This document shows, piece after piece, positions 25,209-33,853 of a DNA stretch of 64,000 nucleotides. Every line of letters begins with the position of its first letter. The stretch's first letter is position 1. The position numbers were made by a program, and so were the translations under genes. Where the stretch lies: positions 62,001 to 126,000 of the forward strand of contig NZ_JPRH01000006.1 of the NCBI RefSeq assembly GCF_000737705.1, written 5' to 3'. Origin of the DNA: Chryseobacterium soli (GTDB taxonomy: Bacteria > Bacteroidota > Bacteroidia > Flavobacteriales > Weeksellaceae). A model generated the notes under the pieces. The model was not told the DNA's origin, made no database searches, and worked only from the letters and a program-made list of their open reading frames with translations.

Positions 25209-25252
25209 TATAATCAGCATTACAAATAAAAAAAAATTAAATCCCAAACATA

Positions 25253-25897
25253 ATGATTGACTTCCAAAAAGGAGCATTTGAACTCATGTATTTAGCAGAA
25301 GGAATAGCTGCTGCTACATCTCTGATCTTTTATATCCGGAGAAAAGATCAGCAATGGAAATATTTTATGTTTTATCTGGTTTTTATTTTTTTGTGTGAAT
25401 CAATAGGAAAATGGGGACATCATTTTATGGATTATAATAAAGCACAATTCTACAATTATTTTGTAATCCCCGTACAGTTTATATTTTTCTATTGGCTGTA
25501 TGCCGTAAAATCTCTTGAAAAACCCAAGCTTTTCGCTTTATTATCCTTTCTTTATCTGCTCTCTTTTATTCCCATCGAATTTATTTCAACAGATAAGGTG
25601 ATGTTCTCCTTAAATTATACTTTGGGATGCCTGCTTTTAATGATTTTAGTTATCATGGAGTATTATAAACAGATCAACTCTTCTGATATCCTTCATTTTA
25701 ATAAAAACAGAATGTTTTATATCAATCTGGGGGTAACGTTATTCTATATAGGAACATTACCATTCTGGACATTTCTGGATTATATCAGGGAATATCGCGG
25801 GATTTTCAACATCTATTTCAGTTACTTTCTGATTTCAGGAATTATCATGTATGCATTATTTACAATTTCGTTTATATGGGGAAAACAGAACTCTTAA
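25253..25897 (+). CDS. Seven-helix membrane protein of a two-component locus
   Basis: 214 residues with seven predicted membrane helices (about residues 11-28, 36-52, 65-83, 92-108, 118-140, 151-175 and 186-208) and almost no soluble part. It is Phe/Tyr-rich. The family is not recognised. Its 3' end overlaps the histidine kinase gene by 22 bases, so the two are translated together. The kinase itself has only one membrane helix and no sensor domain, so this protein is a good candidate for the sensing partner. Confidence 0.7.
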   Translation: MIDFQKGAFELMYLAEGIAAATSLIFYIRRKDQQWKYFMFYLVFIFLCESIGKWGHHFMDYNKAQFYNYFVIPVQFIFFYWLYAVKSLEKPKLFALLSFLYLLSFIPIEFISTDKVMFSLNYTLGCLLLMILVIMEYYKQINSSDILHFNKNRMFYINLGVTLFYIGTLPFWTFLDYIREYRGIFNIYFSYFLISGIIMYALFTISFIWGKQNS

Positions 25898-26661
25898 TAA
25901 CGATCATCTTATTCAATATCTTTTTTGTGCTGTTTGTTGCAGCTGTAATGGTCTACATCAGGCAATACAGACAGCGCAAGAAGGAATACCTCAATGAAAT
26001 TGAAGTAAAAAATGAGATTCATAAAAGAGAACTTCTGGCCACACAGCTGGAAATTCAGCAGGCTACTATGCAGCAGATCGGGCGTGAACTTCACGATAAT
26101 ATCGGGCAGAAACTTACGCTCGTAAGCCTTTACACCCAACAGCTGCTCTATGAAAATAAAGTATCTGAAGTAAGTGAAAGGATTGAGCAGGTATCTCAGA
26201 TCATCAATCAGTCTCTGCAGGATCTCAGAAGCCTGTCGAAAACTCTTACCGATGACAATATCAATCAGAAAGAAATTGTAACTTTAATCCAGGAAGAAGC
26301 GGATAACACCAATACTTTTAAAAAATGCATCGTAAGTTTTGAACATAATTTCAAACAGCTGGATCTTGATTTTGTCCATAAAAATGTACTGCTCAGGATT
26401 ACACAGGAATTTATTCAGAACAGCATCAAACATGCCGACTGTAAAAACATTTTCATCACCCTTAATACGTCCGATGATGTGCTTTGGGAACTGAATATCA
26501 AGGATGACGGTGTCGGGTTTGATACATCAGACATAAGTTCCAGCGGTATAGGCCTCACCAATATGAAAAACAGAGCGGCCATCATTGGTGCTGACTTCAG
26601 TCTTATAAGCCAGAAAAACATCGGAACGACGCTCAATATTATTTTAAAAAGACAGCCATGA
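25876..26661 (+). CDS. Histidine kinase, HisKA_3 type
   Basis: 261 residues: one N-terminal membrane helix (about 6-28), a coiled coil, then the HisKA_3 dimerisation box with phospho-acceptor H73 in RELHDNIGQKLTLVSLY. The HATPase domain has QNSIKHADC (N box), DDGVGFD (G1) and SGIGLTNMKNRA (G2). There is no extracellular sensor region. It overlaps the upstream seven-helix gene by 22 bases and the downstream regulator by 4 (ATGA). It phosphorylates the NarL-type regulator that follows. Confidence 0.88.
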   Translation: MGKTELLITIILFNIFFVLFVAAVMVYIRQYRQRKKEYLNEIEVKNEIHKRELLATQLEIQQATMQQIGRELHDNIGQKLTLVSLYTQQLLYENKVSEVSERIEQVSQIINQSLQDLRSLSKTLTDDNINQKEIVTLIQEEADNTNTFKKCIVSFEHNFKQLDLDFVHKNVLLRITQEFIQNSIKHADCKNIFITLNTSDDVLWELNIKDDGVGFDTSDISSSGIGLTNMKNRAAIIGADFSLISQKNIGTTLNIILKRQP

Positions 26662-27296
26662 AAAAAACAATAGTTATTGTTGATGACCATATCCTTATTG
26701 CCAAAGCATTAGAAGGAATTATCGGTAATTTCAACGATTTTGAAGTGATCTATGTATGTGAAAACGGACAGGACCTCATCGATAAACTTGAAAACAATAG
26801 CCAGATTCCGGATTTCATCCTGTTAGACATCAGTATGCCCATTATGAATGGTTTTGAAACAGCGGCCTGGCTTACAAAAAATCATCCCGGCATCAAAATT
26901 ATGGCTTTAAGCATGCAGGGTGATGACAACAGCGTGATTAAAATGATCAAAAACGGAGCAAAAGGATATTTACTAAAAAACACTCATCCGAAAGATCTGG
27001 AAACGGCACTTACCAAATTAAATACCGACGGTTTTTTCTATCCTGAATGGGCAACACGCATTATCCTTTCAAGCCTCAACAATGAAAAGGGTGCTGAAAA
27101 TACAGTAAAAATTTCCGACCGGGAAAAAGAATTCCTGACCTATACAGTAACGGAGCTCAGCTATAAAGAAATTGCAGACCGTATGTGCTGCAGTCCCAGA
27201 ACGGTTGAAAGCTACCGCGATCAGCTGTGCGAAAAGCTGGAGTTAAAAACCCGTGTAGGACTGGCTGTATTTGCAATGAAGAATGGTTTTGCTTAA
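26658..27296 (+). CDS. NarL/FixJ-type response regulator
   Basis: 212 residues. Receiver domain with acidic pocket (IVDDH), phospho-acceptor D57 in ILLDISMP and Lys in AKGYLLK. The LuxR-type helix-turn-helix is at about 148-205 (ISDREKEFLTYTVTELSYKEIADRMCCSPRTVESYRDQLCEKL). It is paired with the preceding kinase by a 4-base overlap. Targets are unknown; the M43 protease gene just downstream is one possibility. Confidence 0.92.
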   Translation: MKKTIVIVDDHILIAKALEGIIGNFNDFEVIYVCENGQDLIDKLENNSQIPDFILLDISMPIMNGFETAAWLTKNHPGIKIMALSMQGDDNSVIKMIKNGAKGYLLKNTHPKDLETALTKLNTDGFFYPEWATRIILSSLNNEKGAENTVKISDREKEFLTYTVTELSYKEIADRMCCSPRTVESYRDQLCEKLELKTRVGLAVFAMKNGFA

Positions 27297-27609
27297 ATGA
27301 TTTGAGTGATATTACAATCAAAAATCTTCCATAATTAACACACTAACCTAACAATTGTTAATTATGCAACGAATAACGAATTTCATTACATAATTATATC
27401 CAAACAAGCCATGATAACATGGAAATTATGAAAAGTGAAAAATCAAAGAAAACCCTATAAATAAAGAAAATAGCTATAAAAATATACAAAAATATAAATA
27501 TTTCATTTTAAAAATTAAGCTAAACCTATCAACTTATCAAAATTCAAATTTTGCAAACTCATTGAAAATAATATAATTTCGTCTCACCACAAAATATAAT
27601 ATTTAAACA
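27297..27609. other. Gap before M43 protease gene
   Basis: 313 bp, very AT-rich, without a gene. It holds a 12-bp palindrome TAACAATTGTTA (27349-27360) and outer arms ATAATTAA / TTAATTAT (27331-27338 and 27358-27365). These may be a regulator site or a weak hairpin after the regulator gene. A weak -7-like TAATTTCG lies near 27577. Confidence 0.5.
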
Positions 27610-28617
27610 ATGAAAAAACTACTATTCGGAATTCTTGCCTTAGGATTCCTGTCATCTTGCAACAATGATAATGTATCTACTCAAACCGAAGATCCGGGAA
27701 AAAGCAATGAATCTTCAGCCAGTTTTGCGAATAAAAGAAGCTGTCCTTCTGAAGAAATCAGAAAACAGGCTTTGCAAAGCAGCTCAGAGCTACGACAAAA
27801 GTATAGTGCTTTAGAGGCTAATACTGAAAAATTTGCAAACGATATCTCGTTAGGGAAAGTTCTTGCAGATGGTACCGTTGAAATCCCTGTCATTGTGAAT
27901 GTATTATACAGAACCACTGCAGAAAACGTTTCAGATGCAAGGATCACGGAACAAATCGCAGTCTTGAATGCTGATTACGGTGGTACGAATACTGATGTAA
28001 GCAAAATCCCTACAGAATTTCAGACGGTAAAATCAGGTGATGTTAAAGTAAGATTCAAATTAGCCAATACGGTAAGAAAATCTACTACCAAAACAAGCTG
28101 GACGACCAATGATGCAATGAAAAAAGCTTCCACTGGCGGTATTGATGCTACGAATCCTACCAATTATCTGAATATCTGGGTAGTAAGCAGCATGCCTAGC
28201 AGCCAGGGAGAAACTTTAGGATACGCCACTTTTCCTGAGTCTGCAGGTCTTTGGAATGACGGTGTTGTAATCGCAGCTCCATTTTTTGGAAAAACAGGGA
28301 CTTCATCTCCATTTAATCTAGGAAGAACAGCCACTCATGAAGTGGGTCATTATTTAAACCTAAGACACATCTGGGGAGATGCCAACTGCGGAAATGACCT
28401 TGTAGCTGATACTCCAACGCAGACAACTTCCAATGTAGGAAAACCTACTTATCCATTATACAACACTTGCAGCGGGGTTCAGAGATCGGTAATGTTTATG
28501 AATTTCATGGATTATGTAGATGATGCTGCCATGTTTATGTTCTCAGCCGGACAAAAAACAAGAATGCAGGCAGTCGTTGCTTCCTCAGGTTCAAGAGCTG
28601 GGTTAAGAGTACTTTAG
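27610..28617 (+). CDS. Secreted M43 (pappalysin-type) zinc metalloprotease, lipoprotein
   Basis: 335 residues. The lipoprotein signal peptide ends LGFLSSC (Cys near residue 17). The catalytic domain has the metzincin motif HEVGHYLNLRH (from about residue 243, HExxHxxGxxH-like) and a Met-turn MNFMDYVDD. Conserved Cys in DANCGND and YNTCSG fit M43B. It is likely anchored at the cell surface or released and digests peptides or host proteins. Monocistronic, closed by a strong hairpin shared with the convergent M1 gene. Confidence 0.9.
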   Translation: MKKLLFGILALGFLSSCNNDNVSTQTEDPGKSNESSASFANKRSCPSEEIRKQALQSSSELRQKYSALEANTEKFANDISLGKVLADGTVEIPVIVNVLYRTTAENVSDARITEQIAVLNADYGGTNTDVSKIPTEFQTVKSGDVKVRFKLANTVRKSTTKTSWTTNDAMKKASTGGIDATNPTNYLNIWVVSSMPSSQGETLGYATFPESAGLWNDGVVIAAPFFGKTGTSSPFNLGRTATHEVGHYLNLRHIWGDANCGNDLVADTPTQTTSNVGKPTYPLYNTCSGVQRSVMFMNFMDYVDDAAMFMFSAGQKTRMQAVVASSGSRAGLRVL

Positions 28618-28643
28618 AATATATCCTTTTTATTTTTATAATG

Positions 28644-28685
28644 AAACATCCTTTCTCTGGTTTTGAGAAAGGATGTTTACTTTTT
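28644..28685. terminator. Bidirectional terminator between M43 and M1 genes
   Basis: Perfect 14-bp arms AAACATCCTTTCTC (28644-28657) and GAGAAAGGATGTTT (28665-28678) between convergent genes, with a T-rich tail on the plus strand. Confidence 0.85.
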
Positions 28686-28698
28686 ATCATTATGGAAA

Positions 28699-30564
28699 TT
28701 ATAAAACTTTTGTATTGTCTGCCGGGGTATAGTCCATAAAAAGACCGCCATCCAGGGTAATTGATTTTACTTTTTTCTTGATAGGAATCGTTAAAGCTGT
28801 CTGCTTCTGATCTTTTTCCCAAATAGAAGGAGAAAAATGAAGCTTTTCTGTAGTACCGTCTTCGTATGTTAATATCGCATCAAAAGGCACTGCAAAACCA
28901 CCTACATTGTCAATATTTACCGTAAGAAGATCATTTTGCTGAGCGGTTCCTTTAATCTTAAGATCAATATAATTATTGGTATAAAACCAATTATTGAAGA
29001 ACCAGTTGAGGTTTTTGCCAGAACCCGTATTCATTGAGTTAAAATAATCCCACGGAACCGGATGCTTCCCGTTCCAGTTATCCATATAATGATGAAGTGC
29101 TTTTTTAAACAGTTCATCCCCTAAATAATCTTTTAAAGCTAAATACGATAAAGATGCCTTCACATAGGAATTGTTCCCATATCCTGCTCCGCTTACCTGT
29201 GTACTCATCGTAATAATTGGCTGATCCTGTTCTGCAGACGGATCATTGATCCATTTTTTCACCCTGAAGTTCTGATAAAATTCTTTTGCCGGCGCTTCAC
29301 CATTTTCATCAATCCCAATCAGGTATTCCAGTGTGGTGGCCCAACCTTCATCCATAAAGGCATATCGTGTTTCATTGATTCCCATATAAAAAGGGAAATA
29401 GGTATGAGCAATTTCGTGATCTGCTGTCAGTCTTGCATCCTGAAGATTATCGGGAATACTGCTGTCATTAATCATCATCGGATATTCCATATCGGCATAT
29501 CCCTGAATCGCTGTCATTACATTATAAGGATATTCTACCCCCGGCCAGTTTTTTGAAAACCAATCCAGGTTATAACGCATCCAGTCTACATAATGTTCAA
29601 AATCTTTTGCTCCGGCTTTATATCCTGCCTGCACACTGGCTCTTTTTGTTTTCAGCTGAACACTGGCAGCATCCCAAACGTAATGATTGCTTAATGCGAA
29701 ACAGAAGTCGGTGATATTATTGGCTTTAAATTTCCAGACATTCTGTTTATTCTGTTTGGTTACTTTTCCAGATTTCATTTCGTGCTCTGTAGCAACATGC
29801 ATTACTTTGTCACTTTTTAAAGAAGCTTTGTATCTTTTTAAATATTCAGGCTGCAATACGGCATCGGGATTCAGGAAATCTCCAGTCGCCCAAACGACAT
29901 AATTTTTTGGAGCGGTAATCGCAAAGTTGTAATCATTAAAATCATTATAAAATTCCTGTCTGTCTGAATGCGGCAACATATCCCAACCGTTGTAATCATC
30001 ATATACGGAGATTCTTGGGAATGAATAGGCCACATAAAAGGTTTCAGCATCAATCTGTCCTTCTCTTCCACTTTGTACAGACAGTGGGTATTCCCATTCT
30101 ATGGCAATCTGGGCTTTTGATTTTGCTTTTAAAACAGTTTGTAATTTTACTTTTTCTACCGTTCCCCAATCATCACTGTTGATGTCATATTTTTTACCAT
30201 CCACAGCAAATGACTTGATATGCAATCCTGAAGACAAAAAGTCTTTGGATACAGAACCGGACCTTGGAGATTCCGGTTTATGAAGATTGTTGACAAAACG
30301 AATGGCCAGATCATTCAGATCATTCGGACTGTTATTGCTGTACACAATAGTTTCTTTTCCGGAAACTACTTTTGTGGCAGCATCTACTTTCACCTCTACA
30401 TTATAAATTCCTTTGTTTTGCCAGTAGTTTTTCCCGGGTGCACCGGATGCATCCCGCGTTCCATTTTCATATGCTTTTTTAATGTTTCTCGGCATATACA
30501 GATCCTGAGCGGAAACTTGATACAGCGAAATAATCATCATCAACCCGGAAAAAATTCTCTTCAT
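28699..30564 (-). CDS. Secreted M1-family metallopeptidase
   Basis: 621 residues with a signal peptide (cleavage near VSAQ, residue 20). Zinc motif HEIAHTYFPFYMG near residue 382, with the third ligand in MDEGWATTLEY. The usual GAMEN exopeptidase motif is replaced by ADMEYP. A second, larger M1 protein lies at 36784-38982, and the two share an N-terminal pattern (GxPGxxYWQNxxxYN). It probably trims peptides in the periplasm. The minus strand has a good -7 box (TAATTTTG, 30590-30597) just upstream. Confidence 0.9.
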   Translation of the reverse strand: MKRIFSGLMMIISLYQVSAQDLYMPRNIKKAYENGTRDASGAPGKNYWQNKGIYNVEVKVDAATKVVSGKETIVYSNNSPNDLNDLAIRFVNNLHKPESPRSGSVSKDFLSSGLHIKSFAVDGKKYDINSDDWGTVEKVKLQTVLKAKSKAQIAIEWEYPLSVQSGREGQIDAETFYVAYSFPRISVYDDYNGWDMLPHSDRQEFYNDFNDYNFAITAPKNYVVWATGDFLNPDAVLQPEYLKRYKASLKSDKVMHVATEHEMKSGKVTKQNKQNVWKFKANNITDFCFALSNHYVWDAASVQLKTKRASVQAGYKAGAKDFEHYVDWMRYNLDWFSKNWPGVEYPYNVMTAIQGYADMEYPMMINDSSIPDNLQDARLTADHEIAHTYFPFYMGINETRYAFMDEGWATTLEYLIGIDENGEAPAKEFYQNFRVKKWINDPSAEQDQPIITMSTQVSGAGYGNNSYVKASLSYLALKDYLGDELFKKALHHYMDNWNGKHPVPWDYFNSMNTGSGKNLNWFFNNWFYTNNYIDLKIKGTAQQNDLLTVNIDNVGGFAVPFDAILTYEDGTTEKLHFSPSIWEKDQKQTALTIPIKKKVKSITLDGGLFMDYTPADNTKVL

Positions 30565-30666
30565 ATCTCCAATTTTTAAAAATCAACTTCAAAATTAAGG
30601 AAAATGCAACAGAGAAAAGTAAATTAATCCGTTTAATAGTTAATATTATTCTATGATAATTGATTT

Positions 30667-33036
30667 TTACATCCTATCCTGTTCATCCGCTTTTTTAATG
30701 GTTTTAGTATTTTTTACTGATTGATTTCCAAAATTGAATTTTAAAGAGATGATAAAGTTTCTTGTATCCCTGTAATCCAGAAAATAATTATCCTGATTGG
30801 CATATTTGGTACTTATTTTTTCTCCTGAAGTTCTGAAAATATCATTAAAGAAAAGGCTGGCTTCTAATTTTTTGTTCAAGAATTTCCTGTTCATGACCAG
30901 ATAGGTAGACGATGAACCTGAAATTCTAAATGTTCCTTGTATGGAAGGGGAATTGTATTGATGTCCCAGCTCCAGTTTCCAGTCACTGTTTTTATCTAGC
31001 GTGAAACTTGTTGAAACATTGGATGTCCAGTTCCAGATTTTATTTTTGTATAAAAGATCATCTACGCCGATAAAATAGTTCTCATTATGTTCAAGATTTT
31101 CAGACAGACTTAAGCTCCACCACGGTTTGATCTGGAAATTTTTATACAGACTCAGGCCATAGGCCTGCGCTTTTTCTATATTGGTATAATGATAAATCAG
31201 CTGATTGGTACTCGGTTCCTGAAATGAAATTTCCATGGAGGGATACAGCTCTTTACGATAATAGAAATCGAGATTCCATTCTTTCCAGGTATATGTAAGG
31301 TTAAGATTATGGATGATTGTCGCTTTCAGTTTGGGATCACCCTGAAAGTAAGAAAACAGGTTATAATAAGACTTTGCCGGATTCAGCCATGAATAGGAAG
31401 GTCTGCTGATTCTTTTTCCGTATGATAATCCGAACTGATGTTTACTCTCCGTGGTATATTGGGCATATGCAGTCGGGAATAATTTCCAGTAATCGTTCTT
31501 ATTCATCTCATAAGGTTCGGAAACTACACCTTCAAGATCGGTTTTCTCCGCGCGAAGGCCTGCTTTAAAATTCCATTTTCCCGGATTATAGGCCAGTGAA
31601 GAGTAGAGCGCAAAATTATGTTCTTTATAATCAAAAACATTGCTTTTATCAGCTCTGTACTGAAACTGTCCGTTTTCATTATCTGAAAAATCCAGCTGGC
31701 TGCTGGTCTTCACAAAACTGTATTTTGCCCCTGATTCCAGTTCCCATTTTTCATTTTTCCACTGATAATCTGCCTGCGTGGAATACAGCTGAACATCACT
31801 TCTGTTATTGGTCAGAAAATTATTTTCCTTAGGTGGCTGGTTGACAAAATCCAGATAGGTCAGCACATTTTGATATTTGCGGGCATTGTTTCCTGCAAAA
31901 TAATTGGTCCAGGTCAGCTGGCTTTTTTCATTGAGCTTCCGGTCTGCCTGAAAGCTCAGTGAGTTATTGATAGAACGGGAATTATGATCATTTACCGTTA
32001 GATAATTGGATTCAGCAATATTCTGATTGTTATAAATTAAAGTAGGAACATGATAGGTTCCAAAGGATTTCGGACTGAATGATCCTGAATAATTCAGACT
32101 GATGTTGGTAAGGCTGTCTATTTCATATTCAAGATTCACATTTACGGTATTCTGGCTTTTATTCTGATCTTTACGGTTCATGGTACTGATCCATCGGGTC
32201 TGATCTTCTATATAATTCACATAGTCCGTTCCTTCTCTGTAATACGTTCCGGTTCCACGGTAATAGCTTCCCATCACCGAGAGTTTATCTTTTTTATAAT
32301 ATTGTGAGAGGCCCGCCACTCCTTTTGCATACTGGCTTTGTACATATTTGGAATACAGTACGCCGCGGTAACCTTCTATTTTATTTTTCTTTAATACGAT
32401 ATTCAATACTGCACTTCCAGACGCTTCATATTTTGCCGGCGGATTGGTAATCACCTCTACAGACTTCACTTCGTCACCCTGTGTATTTTCCAGCAGACTT
32501 TTCAGTTCATCTCCTGTCAGCATTACCTTTTTATCATTAATGGTTACCAGAATACTCTGGCTTCCTTTTATCGCCAATACATCATTCCCTGCTGTAACGC
32601 CCGGCGTTTTTTTGAGGATTTCCCATGCATTCAGTGAGGAAATATTACTATTTTCCACATTAAACTCCAGCCGGTCGATTTTCCTTTTCACGACAGGTTT
32701 TTGCCTAGTCATCACCACTTCCTGAATTTCCTGGATTTCTTTTTTCAAAACAATTTGAAGCTCATCCTGCTTTTCCATATCCACATTTTTTTCTACCGTT
32801 CCATATTCCAGGTCTTTAATCACCAGTTTTATGGTCTTTTCTGAAATGCCTTCAAGGGTAAAACCTCCATTTTCATTAGTCGTCAAAGTTTTCAGTAAAG
32901 TATTTTCGGAGTTGAAGACCTCAACAGAGACCAGAGCCAGTTTTTCGTTCTGAGCATTGGTAACAGTTCCCTCGATTTTTTGCTGCTGCGAAAACATCAG
33001 AATGGGAAGAAACAGAAAGACAAGCAATTTATACAT
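30667..33036 (-). CDS. TonB-dependent receptor-like outer-membrane beta-barrel protein
   Basis: 789 residues with a signal peptide (ends MFSQQ). A CarboxypepD-regulatory-like domain covers residues about 20-90 (GTVTNAQNEKLALVSVEVFN). A plug domain follows (ILKKTPGVTAGNDVLAIKGSQSILVTINDKK, then EVITNPPAKYEASGSAVLNIVLKK), then a long barrel ending LKFNFG. This is the outer membrane beta-barrel family often paired with GLPGLI genes. The substrate is unknown. The promoter has a GGTTAATG triple repeat 31 bp beyond its -7 box, the same as the GLPGLI gene, suggesting control by the nearby two-component pair. Confidence 0.88.
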   Translation of the reverse strand: MYKLLVFLFLPILMFSQQQKIEGTVTNAQNEKLALVSVEVFNSENTLLKTLTTNENGGFTLEGISEKTIKLVIKDLEYGTVEKNVDMEKQDELQIVLKKEIQEIQEVVMTRQKPVVKRKIDRLEFNVENSNISSLNAWEILKKTPGVTAGNDVLAIKGSQSILVTINDKKVMLTGDELKSLLENTQGDEVKSVEVITNPPAKYEASGSAVLNIVLKKNKIEGYRGVLYSKYVQSQYAKGVAGLSQYYKKDKLSVMGSYYRGTGTYYREGTDYVNYIEDQTRWISTMNRKDQNKSQNTVNVNLEYEIDSLTNISLNYSGSFSPKSFGTYHVPTLIYNNQNIAESNYLTVNDHNSRSINNSLSFQADRKLNEKSQLTWTNYFAGNNARKYQNVLTYLDFVNQPPKENNFLTNNRSDVQLYSTQADYQWKNEKWELESGAKYSFVKTSSQLDFSDNENGQFQYRADKSNVFDYKEHNFALYSSLAYNPGKWNFKAGLRAEKTDLEGVVSEPYEMNKNDYWKLFPTAYAQYTTESKHQFGLSYGKRISRPSYSWLNPAKSYYNLFSYFQGDPKLKATIIHNLNLTYTWKEWNLDFYYRKELYPSMEISFQEPSTNQLIYHYTNIEKAQAYGLSLYKNFQIKPWWSLSLSENLEHNENYFIGVDDLLYKNKIWNWTSNVSTSFTLDKNSDWKLELGHQYNSPSIQGTFRISGSSSTYLVMNRKFLNKKLEASLFFNDIFRTSGEKISTKYANQDNYFLDYRDTRNFIISLKFNFGNQSVKNTKTIKKADEQDRM

Positions 33037-33101
33037 GATTCATTTTTTAAGGTTACATACTCTTCCGAAAACAGGATATCCTGTCCGCGAAATTTCTGAT
33101 A

Positions 33102-33109
33102 CAAAAGTC
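33102..33109 (-). promoter_or_regulatory. Putative -7 box of the TonB-receptor gene
   Basis: GACTTTTG on the minus strand (one mismatch to TAnnTTTG). The start would be near 33094, with a ~58-base leader. Its distance to the GGTTAATG array equals that of the GLPGLI gene. Confidence 0.5.
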
Positions 33110-33130
33110 CATGTTGCTAAGGGAAATATG

Positions 33131-33160
33131 GGTTAACAGAAGGTTAATGATGGGTTAATG
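33131..33160. promoter_or_regulatory. Triple GGTTAATG operator, TonB-receptor promoter
   Basis: Three boxes start at 33131 (GGTTAACA), 33142 and 33153 (GGTTAATG), exactly 11 bp apart, one helical turn, as for tandem OmpR-type regulator sites. The array lies at about -37 to -66 of the receptor promoter, a classic activator position. It is nearly the same as the array at 33787, including the following GGC and GACAA. Confidence 0.75.
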
Positions 33161-33285
33161 GCTTTTAGACAACAACCGGAATTAATTTATTATTAAAATA
33201 CAAAATGACCTGAACAGCATGCTGTTCAGGCCCCGAAATATTATTTTCCAATTCATGTTATGAATTTGATGGTGAGATGGTCAAT

Positions 33286-33657
33286 CTAAGAAGGTATTGT
33301 TTTTTCTGCTCTTCCATTCGTTTTCTTCAGATTGGATTTATACACAAAATCTTTCTGACTGTCTTCCACATACAATATCGCTCCCGGAAGTCCTCCAAGC
33401 TGATAATGGCCCGTTGAAATTTTTGTTTCAGCGGTAAACCACGCGGTAAGCTCTCTTCCTTCAAACACAGCCGTTGCTTTCTGAAGGTTATAATTATTAA
33501 GTGTCTTTGTTTCTGATTCAATTTTCCATTGAATACTTTCTTCAGCATGATGGGCTGTCACCTTTTGAGACTGTTCAACAGACACTGATCTATCGGTATT
33601 TTGAGCATTAACAAAAATGCCCATTGATACCACGAAAAGAAAAATTATTTTTTCCAT
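33286..33657 (-). CDS. Shortened GLPGLI-family protein
   Basis: 123 residues from ATG 33657 (EKIIFLFVVSMGIFVNAQ, signal peptide); an in-frame ATG at 33684 would spoil the signal. The family core is present: WKIESETKTLNNYNLQKATAVFEGRELTAWFTAE, then LGGLPGAILYVED. Usual GLPGLI proteins are about 230-290 residues. Here about 100 residues before the core and the C-terminal part are missing, with no sign of frameshift, so it is a minimal version or a remnant. The family is of unknown function, periplasmic, and usually next to beta-barrel receptors, as here. Confidence 0.7.
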   Translation of the reverse strand: MEKIIFLFVVSMGIFVNAQNTDRSVSVEQSQKVTAHHAEESIQWKIESETKTLNNYNLQKATAVFEGRELTAWFTAETKISTGHYQLGGLPGAILYVEDSQKDFVYKSNLKKTNGRAEKTIPS

Positions 33658-33757
33658 TGAGTAATTTTTTATTAAAAAGTACAATCAGAAAACTGTATGC
33701 GAATATGTTTTTATGTATCCCGTTGTAATGAGTAGATGAAAACTTTTACCTGCAGTA

Positions 33758-33765
33758 CAAAGGTG
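33758..33765 (-). promoter_or_regulatory. Putative -7 box of the GLPGLI gene
   Basis: CACCTTTG on the minus strand (one mismatch to TAnnTTTG), placed exactly as in the receptor promoter: TACAAA on the plus strand begins 31 bp before the first GGTTAATG box in both. Confidence 0.5.
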
Positions 33766-33786
33766 ATTATTTAATCTGAAAAACTC

Positions 33787-33816
33787 GGTTAATGGAAGGT
33801 TAATGACAGGTTAATG
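33787..33816. promoter_or_regulatory. Triple GGTTAATG operator between GLPGLI gene and kinase
   Basis: Three GGTTAATG boxes start at 33787, 33798 and 33809, exactly 11 bp apart. They stand upstream of both the minus-strand GLPGLI gene and the plus-strand kinase-regulator pair, so both could be controlled, including feedback on the pair itself. Confidence 0.75.
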
Positions 33817-33840
33817 GCCCTATGACAAAGACTAAAGTTT

Positions 33841-33848
33841 TATATTTG
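33841..33848 (+). promoter_or_regulatory. -7 box of the kinase-regulator pair
   Basis: TATATTTG matches TAnnTTTG. Its end is 5 bases before the kinase ATG (33854), so the mRNA would be leaderless or nearly so, or this box is fortuitous. It lies 24 bases below the last GGTTAATG box. Confidence 0.45.
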
Positions 33849-33853
33849 TTACT

